DNA of 36,781 nucleotides from Psychrobacter lutiphocae DSM 21542 (lineage in GTDB: Bacteria; Pseudomonadota; Gammaproteobacteria; Pseudomonadales; Moraxellaceae). The stretch is from positions 1 to 36,781 of the forward strand of contig NZ_KB907652.1 in assembly GCF_000382145.1 (NCBI RefSeq). The letters are read 5' to 3'. This document shows positions 17,624 to 25,551 of the stretch, one piece after another. Each line of letters starts with the position of its first letter. Positions within the stretch are counted from its first letter, which is position 1. The notes beneath the pieces were generated by a model. The model ran no database searches. It worked only from the letters and a program-made list of their open reading frames with translations, and was not told where the DNA came from. Both the position numbers and the translations under genes were made by a program.

Positions 17624-17977
17624 CTAATTAATTAAAAAAACCTCTCCATCAACAATCTGAATAGCTATGGATGTTAAAGAGTGGCCCATACAAGGCCCAT
17701 CGATGCATTCACCAGTTGTAATATTAAACATTGCAGAATGATGGGCACACATAACCACTTCATTTTTATAAGTGTGAAACTTACCTTTTTTATAATCAAG
17801 AGGGATTGAGAAGTGTGGACAACTATTTTCATAAGCATATAAGGCGTTGTCTTTTTTAATAATAAGAATACTTTTTTTCTTATTATTAGGGTTAGGTACC
17901 CGTAAACAGTTTGTCTCCTCAAAATCTCTTTGTTCACATAACTTAATCTGCTCGCACAACTGAATAGTTTGAGTCAT
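17624..17977 (-). CDS. Rieske [2Fe-2S] ferredoxin
   Basis: 117 aa, soluble. Cluster ligands are visible as C53-P-H55 and C77-A-H-H80 (CxH ... CxxH), the Rieske pattern, in a length typical of ferredoxin components of ring-hydroxylating dioxygenases. No oxygenase alpha subunit or reductase is nearby. It starts 2 nt after the stop codon of the intradiol dioxygenase gene, so it is the last member of the hydroquinone operon. A role in re-reducing the oxidised iron of an associated dioxygenase is a reasonable guess by analogy with XylT-like reactivating ferredoxins (those are plant-type, not Rieske). Alternatively it serves an oxygenase encoded elsewhere. Confidence 0.85.
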   Translation of the reverse strand: MTQTIQLCEQIKLCEQRDFEETNCLRVPNPNNKKKSILIIKKDNALYAYENSCPHFSIPLDYKKGKFHTYKNEVVMCAHHSAMFNITTGECIDGPCMGHSLTSIAIQIVDGEVFLIN

Positions 17978-17979
17978 CC

Positions 17980-18888
17980 TTAACTCCTTGTTAATATAAA
18001 ATCGTACCCAATCAAATAATAATCTTTTTTAAGTCCAAAGTGTTTTTCACTTGCCTCATCAGCAGACTTAAGTACTGGCTGGACGATTAGTCCCTCTTTT
18101 ACTCCAAATACAGCATCACTGCCTAAGTATTCGTCATTATCAGTAAATAGATGAGTGACTAAAGTCTGATAACCTTCAGCGGCTATCTTAAAATGAATAT
18201 GAGCGGGGCGCCAGAATGTGCGTTTGGCATAATTTAATAACTGTCCAACCGTGCCATCTGATGGGATTTGATAGCTTACGGGTAACGAGGATTTAAATGC
18301 GTAGTTGCCCTCTGAGTCACTGATGAACAAGCCACGTAAATTATCAATTTTTTGATTGGGGTCTTGCCCTGAATACATACCATTATCTGCTGTTTGCCAA
18401 ACATCAATATAGGCATTAGTAATAGGTTCACCTTTGGTGTTACGTATTTGACCTTTGACCAATAAGGGAGTTTCTGGTTGCTCACCATCGACCACAATAC
18501 TATCAGCAAAATTGCGGATAGGCATCTTGTCCACAAAGAATGGGCCGAATACAGTAGAAGGGGTTTGATTGATATCCTTTTGATTATTAATCTCATCAAC
18601 CAACATTGAGATACCCAGTACATCAGATAGTAAGATAAATTCTTGTCGTTGGTCGTGGCACATTTGCCCAGTCTTAGTTAGAAAATTAATCGTATATAAC
18701 CACTCTTCTTCAGTCAGTTCGACCTCTTGTACATAGTCGTGGATCTTTTGCACCAAAGTTCTGATTAGGTGCCTGTGACGTGGATTCTCGATTTGGTGAA
18801 AGCTATCAACAGCTTGCTTTGTAACTTTAGGCTGTTTTAGGATAGCTCTAGCGTCAGATGTTAGAGATGTAGGCATGGAAGTATTCAT
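17980..18888 (-). CDS. pnpG: Intradiol dioxygenase, probably hydroxyquinol 1,2-dioxygenase
   Basis: 302 aa from the ATG at 18888 (a TTG two codons earlier is also in frame). The non-haem Fe(III) ligands of the intradiol family are visible: Tyr172 in NGMYSGQ, Tyr206 in PVSYQIP, and His230/His232 in RPAHIHF. The helical N-terminal dimerisation domain (about 1-100) and the motif VFGPFF are as in hydroxyquinol and catechol 1,2-dioxygenases. Its company (maleylacetate reductase) favours hydroxyquinol, whose cleavage gives maleylacetate. It thus feeds the same intermediate as the hydroquinone branch. The symbol follows the pnp cluster of Pseudomonas; substrate preference is not proven by sequence. 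Confidence 0.85.
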   Translation of the reverse strand: MNTSMPTSLTSDARAILKQPKVTKQAVDSFHQIENPRHRHLIRTLVQKIHDYVQEVELTEEEWLYTINFLTKTGQMCHDQRQEFILLSDVLGISMLVDEINNQKDINQTPSTVFGPFFVDKMPIRNFADSIVVDGEQPETPLLVKGQIRNTKGEPITNAYIDVWQTADNGMYSGQDPNQKIDNLRGLFISDSEGNYAFKSSLPVSYQIPSDGTVGQLLNYAKRTFWRPAHIHFKIAAEGYQTLVTHLFTDNDEYLGSDAVFGVKEGLIVQPVLKSADEASEKHFGLKKDYYLIGYDFILTRS

Positions 18889-19005
18889 GATCAAATCCGT
18901 TTGGCTTAAACCAATACCTCTTTTATGAAGGTAAAGACAACCTGCTAATCCTTAGCAGGAATTAAAATTATTGATGCAACACTCAACTAACGTTTTATAG
19001 TAAGG

Positions 19006-20088
19006 TTAAGCAGGTGGTAAGCCTTGATATGCTTTGGTTAATAAATCCTTTAACTCGTCGTACTTATACTCACGAGGATTATAGTAAGGGCTGTCACATA
19101 TTATCTGAGCAACGTTTGCAGGACCATCTTCAGGTAAACCAATGTCCTTCAATGCTAACGGTATATCTAAGGATTTATTTAAGCGATAAATAGCTAAGCC
19201 AAGTTTTTCACGACTATCCACCCCCAATGCAGCAGCCAATCGATCCATAGCTTCAATATCTGCGTTACGATTGTATTGCACTGAATATGCTAGGGTTATC
19301 GCATGCGCTTGAGCATGTGGTAGGTTATAACTGCCCCCTAAGGTATGACAAATCTTGTGATGAATGGCCATGCCAACTGAGCCAAGGCAAACTCCAGCTA
19401 GCCATGCACCATAAGTGGCTTTTTGGCGAGCAGCAATATCAGTCATGTCTTTGACAATAATAGGTAGCGCCTCTGCAAGGGATTTAATGGACTCAATCGC
19501 TAGTACACTAATAATTGGGTTTTTATCTTCAGCATATAATGCTTCGATGGCATGTGCCATAGCATTCATACCTGAACAGGCTGAAACTTGAGCGGGAAGC
19601 GTTAGCGTTAACTTTGGATCATAAATAGTTATCTTAGGAAGGACGCGAATATCCTTACCCGTAGTTTTTAAATTATTTTCTGTGTAGCCATATACAGAAG
19701 TCATCTCACTACCTGCATAGGTCGTTGGTATAGCAACAATTGGCATATCGGTTTTTAAAGCTATCATTTTAGCCAAACCAATCGTTGAGCCTCCGCCTAG
19801 AGCAAGACAGCAATCTACTTCATTGTTGGTCGTAAACTCGATTGCCCTGTTTGCCACATCAATAGGAACATGCATAACAGCATGCGGGTAAACTCCAGCA
19901 GAGATTTCTTCTAGCTCGTTAGCTAGTTTTTCACCTGATGCTTTTTGATCAGGCGTAGTGAGCACCAATACCTTTTTAAATCCATTATCAATTAAGATTT
20001 GTTTGGCGTCTGAAGACTTACCAATACCAAAATGGACATCAAGTGGTAAGGCTTTATAGTGAAAGTCATCCATGACTAAGTTTTTCAT
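19006..20088 (-). CDS. pnpF: Maleylacetate reductase
   Basis: 360 aa group III (iron-type) alcohol dehydrogenase fold. The nucleotide-binding GGGSTIGLAK begins at residue 98, and the metal or substrate His residues occur in HHKICHTLGG (243-252) and LPHAQAHA (256-263), the maleylacetate reductase version of the family. It reduces maleylacetate to 3-oxoadipate with NADH or NADPH, where the hydroquinone and hydroxyquinol branches meet. AAGGAAACTAAC precedes the ATG. The gap of 117 nt to the intradiol gene has no terminator I can see. A GTT-N11-AAC match (20137-20153) lies 50 nt upstream of the start, possibly by chance. Confidence 0.92.
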   Translation of the reverse strand: MKNLVMDDFHYKALPLDVHFGIGKSSDAKQILIDNGFKKVLVLTTPDQKASGEKLANELEEISAGVYPHAVMHVPIDVANRAIEFTTNNEVDCCLALGGGSTIGLAKMIALKTDMPIVAIPTTYAGSEMTSVYGYTENNLKTTGKDIRVLPKITIYDPKLTLTLPAQVSACSGMNAMAHAIEALYAEDKNPIISVLAIESIKSLAEALPIIVKDMTDIAARQKATYGAWLAGVCLGSVGMAIHHKICHTLGGSYNLPHAQAHAITLAYSVQYNRNADIEAMDRLAAALGVDSREKLGLAIYRLNKSLDIPLALKDIGLPEDGPANVAQIICDSPYYNPREYKYDELKDLLTKAYQGLPPA

Positions 20089-20136
20089 GTTAGTTTCCTT
20101 TGCCTTTATTTAATGAGTGTCTATTAATAATTACTA

Positions 20137-20153
20137 GTTGATAGGAAATAAAC
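20137..20153. promoter_or_regulatory. Weak GTT-N11-AAC match upstream of maleylacetate reductase
   Basis: GTT (20137-20139) and AAC (20151-20153) are separated by exactly 11 bases, the spacing reported for PnpR sites. There is no further dyad symmetry, unlike the site at 23617-23635, so this may be coincidental. Confidence 0.25.
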
Positions 20154-20331
20154 CAGCACTGCAAAAGTACAGGTTTAATAGGTGATAAATCCATCTATAT
20201 ATACTTCTGTAAGTACAATATGTAAATACATTATTTATCTCCCTGATACTTTGCAGTGTGGTGGTTTATCCCCTATATCCTCCTTAATTGCTAAGAGTTC
20301 ATTTTGATAGGCTTATGCTTATCAATTGACC

Positions 20332-21798
20332 TTAGCCTCTATCAAAATGAGGAGGGATTTCAGCATCGACATTTACCCAAACGGATTTGGCTTCGGTATA
20401 ATCATGTATGGCCTCAAAACCCATTTCACGACCATATCCAGATTTGCCAACACCACCAAATGGACTGCCTGGATTCACTCGCTTGTAGCAGTTAATCCAA
20501 CACATGCCTGCGGTAATCTTTTTAGCAAATTTATGCGCACGCTGAATATCTTTTGTCCAAAGACCACTACCTAATCCATACTCTGTGCAATTGGCTATTT
20601 CTAACGCTTCTTCATCTGTTTTGAACCGTATAACAGTAACAAATGGCCCAAAGACTTCTTCTTGTGCCACCCGATCTTTAGCATTAGCTTCTACTATGGT
20701 AGGTAAGACATAAAATCCATTTTTTAAATCACTATCTTCAGGGGGCTTGCCACCTGATAATATTTTGCCACCTTCTTCTTTAGTAATTTCTACATAAGAC
20801 AGCACCTTATCACGATGTGCTTCAGAGGTAAGTGGTCCCATTTCAGTTTCTGGATTTAGTGGGTCACCAAGCTTGATAGACTCAGCAAGTTTAATAAACT
20901 TTTCTAAAAACTCATCAGCAATAGACTCATGTAACATTAAGCGTGAGCCAGCAATACAAGCTTGCCCTTGATTGTGAAATATTGCCCAGGCAGAACCATT
21001 AACTGCGGCATCAATATTGGCATCCTCAAAGACAATATTTGCGCCTTTGCCTCCAAGCTCAAGCTGGACACGCTTTAAGTTACCCGCAGAGGATTCGACG
21101 ATTTTACGTCCTGTCGCAGTCGAGCCAGTAAAGGCTATTTTGCCAACATCTTCATGATTGGCTAGATGCTCGCCAGCAGTGTGACCATAGCCTGCAACCA
21201 CATTAACAACGCCATCTGGGAAACCAGCTTCTTTAATAAGCTCAGCGATTTTAATGGTTGATAATGGGGTTAGCTCAGACGGCTTCAATACAACTGTATT
21301 ACCAGCAGCCAACGCAGGGCCAAGCTTCCAACTAGTAAACATAAGAGGGAAATTCCAAGGTACAATTTGACCCACCACGCCTATTGGCTCGCGCATCACA
21401 TAGTTTAAAAACCCTGGCTCAACTGGTATCACCGAGCCTTCAATTTTATCTGCAATACCACCAAAGTAGCGGAAACATCCAGCTGTACGGGGCACGTCTA
21501 AACGACGTGAGTCACGAATTGGATGCCCAGTATCTAATGACTCAAGTTGGGCTAGTTCTTCTAAATTCTCTTCAATTAAGTCTGCCAGCTTTAAAATAAG
21601 CTTACCACGTTCAGAAGCCCCCATGGCTGACCAAGCAGGAAAAGCACGCTTTGCAGCAGCTACCGCTAGGTCAACATCTTCCGCTTCTGCAGCTGCAATC
21701 TTAGCAATAAGCTCACCATTATATGGATTGATTACATCGATAGTACCACCGTTTTTTGCCGAGACGAATTGACCGTCAATAAATAATTTAGTATTCAT
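20332..21798 (-). CDS. pnpE: 4-hydroxymuconic semialdehyde dehydrogenase
   Basis: 488 aa NAD(P)-dependent aldehyde dehydrogenase with intact catalytic residues: Asn149 in PWNFP, the nucleotide loop GSTATG at 225-230, Glu247 in LELGGK and Cys281 in NQGQACIAGSR. By sequence alone it is a generic ALDH; position directly after the hydroquinone dioxygenase genes (59 nt) and before maleylacetate reductase identifies it as the enzyme that oxidises the ring-fission product 4-hydroxymuconic semialdehyde to maleylacetate. The symbol follows Pseudomonas pnpCDEFG. Cytoplasmic, expected as a homotetramer or dimer. Confidence 0.85.
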   Translation of the reverse strand: MNTKLFIDGQFVSAKNGGTIDVINPYNGELIAKIAAAEAEDVDLAVAAAKRAFPAWSAMGASERGKLILKLADLIEENLEELAQLESLDTGHPIRDSRRLDVPRTAGCFRYFGGIADKIEGSVIPVEPGFLNYVMREPIGVVGQIVPWNFPLMFTSWKLGPALAAGNTVVLKPSELTPLSTIKIAELIKEAGFPDGVVNVVAGYGHTAGEHLANHEDVGKIAFTGSTATGRKIVESSAGNLKRVQLELGGKGANIVFEDANIDAAVNGSAWAIFHNQGQACIAGSRLMLHESIADEFLEKFIKLAESIKLGDPLNPETEMGPLTSEAHRDKVLSYVEITKEEGGKILSGGKPPEDSDLKNGFYVLPTIVEANAKDRVAQEEVFGPFVTVIRFKTDEEALEIANCTEYGLGSGLWTKDIQRAHKFAKKITAGMCWINCYKRVNPGSPFGGVGKSGYGREMGFEAIHDYTEAKSVWVNVDAEIPPHFDRG

Positions 21799-21857
21799 AC
21801 ATTAACCTATAAGTCAGATAAGGTGCTTAAAGAGCAACATACTCTTTAATAAAAGGG

Positions 21858-22853
21858 TTAAAACTGTACTGGATATGGTGACAACTCACCTGAGGCGTAT
21901 CTATCAGGAATATCAGGTGTGGCATTTTCCCATACAAGTAACATAGAGCGCTTGGTAGAAGCTCCTTGGTGGCGGATATTGGCCGGCATAGCAGCAATAT
22001 CGCCAGCTTTCATAATGACACGTGCAATGGGACTGCCATCGACTTTATCTGCGATATCCCAGGTAATTTGGTCAGAGATTTGCAAAAACCATTCAACCCG
22101 ATCATTGCCATGAAAAACAGGTAAAATATATTCTTCTGTTGTTGGGCAAAATAAGCTTTCTTTACACACTGAAGTGACTGAAGGATTCCAAGTAACATCT
22201 GATCGTGAAAGGTATTTAAAAAGGTTAAAACCACTAAGCTCTCCTTCAAAGCCAGGTTCACAATAAACCACAGGCTCATCTTGGGCCACATCTTGGAAGT
22301 GACGATTAACCGGTAAATCATCACGAAGAGGAGAGTCACCCTCTAAGCCTGGCATACGTTTTGTTGCGATACGATAACGATCAATAGCCTCGCTATTGTT
22401 GCCATTTTTACGGCCAAAAGCACTACCCGTTTCTTCAGGAGCTGCAAAAGGGTCAAACCCTTCGTTTACCCAGTCATGCAAGATGGCTTTGAAAGTTTCC
22501 ATAATAACTGGGGTTTCAAAGTTTTCGACATAGTCAACACCAGCCTCTTTAAATGCGCCATTGAACGTACCTGCATACAAATCGACCGTACCGTAATGGT
22601 TTTGAGTGCCAATCACATGGTCAAAGTTCACCCAACCATAAAAGAAGCCCCACGCCACATCACGCATCAATGCTCTTAAAAATGCATCCACAGACATTAG
22701 GTGCGAGTACTCTTCATTCTTGGCTTCCCAAGTGATTTTGGCAAAATATTCATCTCTACTGAATGTAAATTTACCCAGTTGAAATGAGGCATAGTTAGTG
22801 ATTTCATCGCGGCCAATAACATTGACACCAGTGTCTTCAAAAGTAACAGTCAT
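21858..22853 (-). CDS. pnpD: Hydroquinone 1,2-dioxygenase large subunit (PnpD/HapD type)
   Basis: 331 aa, matching the large subunit of two-component hydroquinone dioxygenases. The C-terminal cupin holds His248, Glu254 and His295 with spacing H-x5-E-x40-H; the iron ligands known from Pseudomonas PnpD (as I recall H258, E264, H305) have exactly this spacing. The enzyme cleaves hydroquinone with O2 to 4-hydroxymuconic semialdehyde and is an alpha2-beta2 heterotetramer with the small subunit. It has an AAGGAGAG ribosome binding site and follows the small-subunit gene by 146 nt. The N-terminal 200 residues (Trp/Tyr/Phe-rich) are specific to this family. Confidence 0.9.
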   Translation of the reverse strand: MTVTFEDTGVNVIGRDEITNYASFQLGKFTFSRDEYFAKITWEAKNEEYSHLMSVDAFLRALMRDVAWGFFYGWVNFDHVIGTQNHYGTVDLYAGTFNGAFKEAGVDYVENFETPVIMETFKAILHDWVNEGFDPFAAPEETGSAFGRKNGNNSEAIDRYRIATKRMPGLEGDSPLRDDLPVNRHFQDVAQDEPVVYCEPGFEGELSGFNLFKYLSRSDVTWNPSVTSVCKESLFCPTTEEYILPVFHGNDRVEWFLQISDQITWDIADKVDGSPIARVIMKAGDIAAMPANIRHQGASTKRSMLLVWENATPDIPDRYASGELSPYPVQF

Positions 22854-22999
22854 TTTTTCTCTCCTTGAGTATAAATTTATTCCCTTGATTGGTTTGCGGC
22901 CTTACATTATTAATTAAGTCCTAATTCATTAAACCTCAGTTATACGCTTGAAAGTTATCAGCTGATAATTTTTTTGAAAAAAGGCTATTTAAATGAAGG

Positions 23000-23497
23000 C
23001 TATGTGAAACAAATATCATTCCATTTTTCGATTGAAAGTGGACCTTGGATAGTTTGAATCAATATGACAGAAGGTTTTGACGCTTCAAATCGATATGCAG
23101 AGCCAGCTGGTAAGATGGCTTGATGTCCCTGCTTTAATAAAACGTACCCCATTACCTTGCCGTCAGGCTGCTCTCCTGCTAGGTGTGTTCCTTCTTGCTC
23201 CTCAGGTATGACGGCATCTTCGTTTAGTTTAAGGAAGTCGACACGTACTTCACCATCCATAGCAATAACAAATTCATCATGAGAGGCGGTATACCACGGC
23301 GATTGACCTTCAGCACGTACACTTTCAATGATAAATTTTAAGTTTTTACCGACAATCGTTTTTTCATAAGGCTGGGCGTTTGCAGCGACTTCAAAGATAT
23401 TAGAAAAGGCATAGTCCGTTTTTGCCCCTTTAATAATTTGAATAGATCCTTTTTCGTAGTTATTTAGACTACCTAACTTAGTGGTATAGATATCCAT
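23000..23497 (-). CDS. pnpC: Hydroquinone 1,2-dioxygenase small subunit (PnpC/HapC type)
   Basis: 165 aa cupin-fold protein, the size of the roughly 18-kDa small subunit of hydroquinone dioxygenase. Cupin strands are visible (WYTASHDEFVIAMDGEVRVDF at about 73-93; GYVLLKQGHQAILPAGSAYRF at about 117-137), but the second motif lacks the usual metal His, in agreement with iron being held by the large subunit. It is the first gene of the minus-strand operon, with AAGGAGATAGAA before the ATG and a candidate promoter and operator at 23567-23635. Confidence 0.88.
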   Translation of the reverse strand: MDIYTTKLGSLNNYEKGSIQIIKGAKTDYAFSNIFEVAANAQPYEKTIVGKNLKFIIESVRAEGQSPWYTASHDEFVIAMDGEVRVDFLKLNEDAVIPEEQEGTHLAGEQPDGKVMGYVLLKQGHQAILPAGSAYRFEASKPSVILIQTIQGPLSIEKWNDICFT

Positions 23498-23566
23498 TTC
23501 TATCTCCTTTATAACCGTGTATTTCTTCCTTGAGGAGTCCCATCAGTTAAAAATACTGACTATTAC

Positions 23567-23595
23567 AACATACGCTACCACAGCAACCGCTTCAA
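23567..23595 (-). promoter_or_regulatory. Candidate sigma-70 promoter of pnpC
   Basis: On the minus strand, -35 TTGAAG (plus-strand 23590-23595) and -10 TATGTT (23567-23572) are separated by exactly 17 bases. The match is partial (4 of 6 each), typical of an activator-dependent promoter. It would start transcription near 23560, about 60 nt before the start codon. Confidence 0.5.
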
Positions 23596-23616
23596 TACTG
23601 CAATTAGCAACATGTC

Positions 23617-23635
23617 TGTTCGCAACTTCCGAACA
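23617..23635. promoter_or_regulatory. LysR-type operator, GTT-N11-AAC dyad
   Basis: TGTTCG and CGAACA form a perfect 6-bp inverted repeat around 7 central bases. It satisfies both the general LysR motif T-N11-A and GTT-N11-AAC, the consensus I recall for PnpR of Pseudomonas at pnp promoters. Its centre is about 65 bp upstream of the transcription start predicted from the pnpC promoter, the classical activator recognition position. Confidence 0.72.
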
Positions 23636-24070
23636 ATTAATGTGCTTATAATTAGATTCTAATGAAAAAGGCAATTTAGCATCAGTGCAACAAAGAAAGA
23701 CAGGTAAATAAATATAGATAGTGAGATAAGTGGATAAATGAATGGACTTAAACCAAATCTAACCATTAACAATATAGCCCCGCCTAAAACAAGGACAGTT
23801 AGAATTAGAAGACAGGGACAGTCAGCCATATTTTTCATATGTACGTTCAGTGATCAAACAGTGACAACAGCCCATTTACTGCTTTATATACCTGTATGCG
23901 TACATCACCCACTCAGCATAAGCGGTCTATCTGCTTACTCTAGCCACTTACTGTCATTAACAATTTATTGTCATTAATGCTAAGCCACTTTCATTAGTAA
24001 GCGATACCAAAAACGATTATCTGGCTTATATCTTTGATCTATTTTCTCTACATTCATTTAAAAGGATATT

Positions 24071-25357
24071 ATGATGAATATAAAAAACTGGGATACTTCC
24101 TACGAATGGAAGGTAGTGTTACTATTAACCTTAGCTTTTGGGTTGGTCGGATTAGATAGATGGATCATTGCACCGTTATTGCCCTCAATCATGCGTGATC
24201 TTTCACTAAACTATCAAGATGTTGGATTAATCTTTGGTGCATTAGGTGTAGCCTGGGGGGTATTTGCTATTTTTTCTGGCAGATTGTCGGATAAAATTGG
24301 TCACCGCAAAATTTTGATCCTATCTTTAGTTATGTTTTCATTAGCATCTGGATTGTCTGGCATGGCGGCGGGACTTACCAGCTTAATTTTGATTCGCTCT
24401 TTTATGGGCATCTCTGAAGGCGCTTTTTGTCCAACTAGTTTTGCAGCAACAGCGGTCGCCGCTAAGCCGACTCGACGTGGCGCTTTACAAGGTCTGCAAC
24501 AAAGTGGGTTTGCACTTTTTGGTTTGGGGTTAGGACCTATTATTGCAACCCAGCTCATGCTCGTAGTTCCCTCATGGCGTGAGGTATTTTGGGTGGTAGC
24601 TATTCCTGGATTTATTTTAGCAGTGTTGTTATTTTTTGTATTGCGTGAACCTGAAAATACCCAAGGTGGTCAAATATTAATAGAAGAAAAAAAGTCACTC
24701 GCTGTCACCTCAGGCAATGTTAATTGGATTGAGCTGCTCAAAAACCGCAATATCTTACTGAGCATGATTGGTCTGTGTTGTACTATGTCTTGTGTCTTTG
24801 TGATAAGTGCTATGCTACCTTTGTATCTAGAAAACTTTTTAAAACTGAACACTCAACAGATGGGTATTATCGTCTCAGCTATTGGTTTTGGTGGTTTTTT
24901 AGGCCAGTTTTTAGTACCTGCTATATCAGACTGGATTGGTCGCCGAATGGCTTCTATTTTAGGATTTCTTGGTTCAGCTATATTTATCTATATATTAGCC
25001 AATACATCAGCCTCCGTTCTGCTACTGTTTGCGGTATTGTTTGTGCTTTCGTTCTTTAGTTTGGGTTTAATTGCACTACTATCAGGACCCTTGGCGGCTG
25101 AGTCTGCACCTGCGGGGTTAGTGGCCTCTGCTATCGGATTGGTGGTTGGTGCTGGAGAGATTTTTGGCGGTGGTGTTGCACCAGTAGTTTCAGGAATAAT
25201 TGCTGAAACCTATGGTATTGAAAATATATTCTACCTAAGCTTAGTCGGTGTGATTATTGGCATGGTAATAAGTTTCTTTATTAAAGAAACTGCACCTAGA
25301 AAGATAGCTCAGCCAGTGGCAGTTACAGCAGAGGCGCTGGACATAACCCCTTTATAA
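24071..25357 (+). CDS. MFS transporter (aromatic or anion uptake type)
   Basis: 428 aa with twelve predicted membrane helices and a central loop at about 200-215. The TM1 segment LVGLDRWIIAPLLPSI has the D-R pattern seen in organic-anion importers of the AAHS/ACS groups, and the loop after TM2 shows GRLSDKIGHRK, the MFS signature. The second half repeats it as SDWIGRR. It is the first gene of the plus-strand set facing the hydroquinone operon, so it is likely to import the aromatic substrate, possibly the sulfate ester or hydroquinone itself. Substrate cannot be decided from sequence. AAAAGGA precedes the ATG. Confidence 0.82.
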   Translation: MMNIKNWDTSYEWKVVLLLTLAFGLVGLDRWIIAPLLPSIMRDLSLNYQDVGLIFGALGVAWGVFAIFSGRLSDKIGHRKILILSLVMFSLASGLSGMAAGLTSLILIRSFMGISEGAFCPTSFAATAVAAKPTRRGALQGLQQSGFALFGLGLGPIIATQLMLVVPSWREVFWVVAIPGFILAVLLFFVLREPENTQGGQILIEEKKSLAVTSGNVNWIELLKNRNILLSMIGLCCTMSCVFVISAMLPLYLENFLKLNTQQMGIIVSAIGFGGFLGQFLVPAISDWIGRRMASILGFLGSAIFIYILANTSASVLLLFAVLFVLSFFSLGLIALLSGPLAAESAPAGLVASAIGLVVGAGEIFGGGVAPVVSGIIAETYGIENIFYLSLVGVIIGMVISFFIKETAPRKIAQPVAVTAEALDITPL

Positions 25358-25430
25358 ATAAGATAAATCAAAAAGTCCAAACACATCGCCTGATAATTAT
25401 AATCGGTTCACTCATGGAAGAGGAGATAAT

Positions 25431-25544
25431 ATGTCCATCAATCGAAGAGAGGCTCTTAAAACCGTTATTGAATTAAGCGCCTTGGCAGTTACTAATACAA
25501 GATTTAATACAAATTATAACTCTACAATAATACAAAAAGAGTGA
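25431..25544 (+). CDS. 37-aa peptide resembling a truncated twin-arginine leader
   Basis: A 37-codon frame starting MSINRREALKTVIELSALAV and ending in an Asn/Thr-rich tail. NRREALK followed by a hydrophobic stretch resembles a Tat signal peptide. A good ribosome binding site (AGAGGAGAT) lies just upstream, and the stop codon is 7 nt before the sulfatase ATG, in a different frame. It could be a leader peptide for coupled translation, the remnant of a lost Tat-exported protein, or the detached export signal of an ancestral sulfatase. No hit to a complete protein family is evident to me. Confidence 0.5.
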   Translation: MSINRREALKTVIELSALAVTNTRFNTNYNSTIIQKE

Positions 25545-25551
25545 GAGGTTA

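Larger units (their letters stand above)
23498..24070. promoter_or_regulatory. Divergent control region of the hydroquinone and sulfatase gene sets
   Basis: 573 bp between pnpC (minus) and the MFS gene (plus). The pnpC side has a promoter-like pair and an upstream dyad (listed separately). The MFS side ends with AAAAGGATATT before the ATG; I cannot assign a promoter there. The stretch 23740-23977 is an open frame with no family resemblance and is not called. No regulator gene is encoded between the two gene sets. Confidence 0.6.

Noticed and set aside
23738..23977. 79-aa open frame in the divergent control region
   Set aside because: No family resemblance, no ribosome binding site, and position inside a promoter region.
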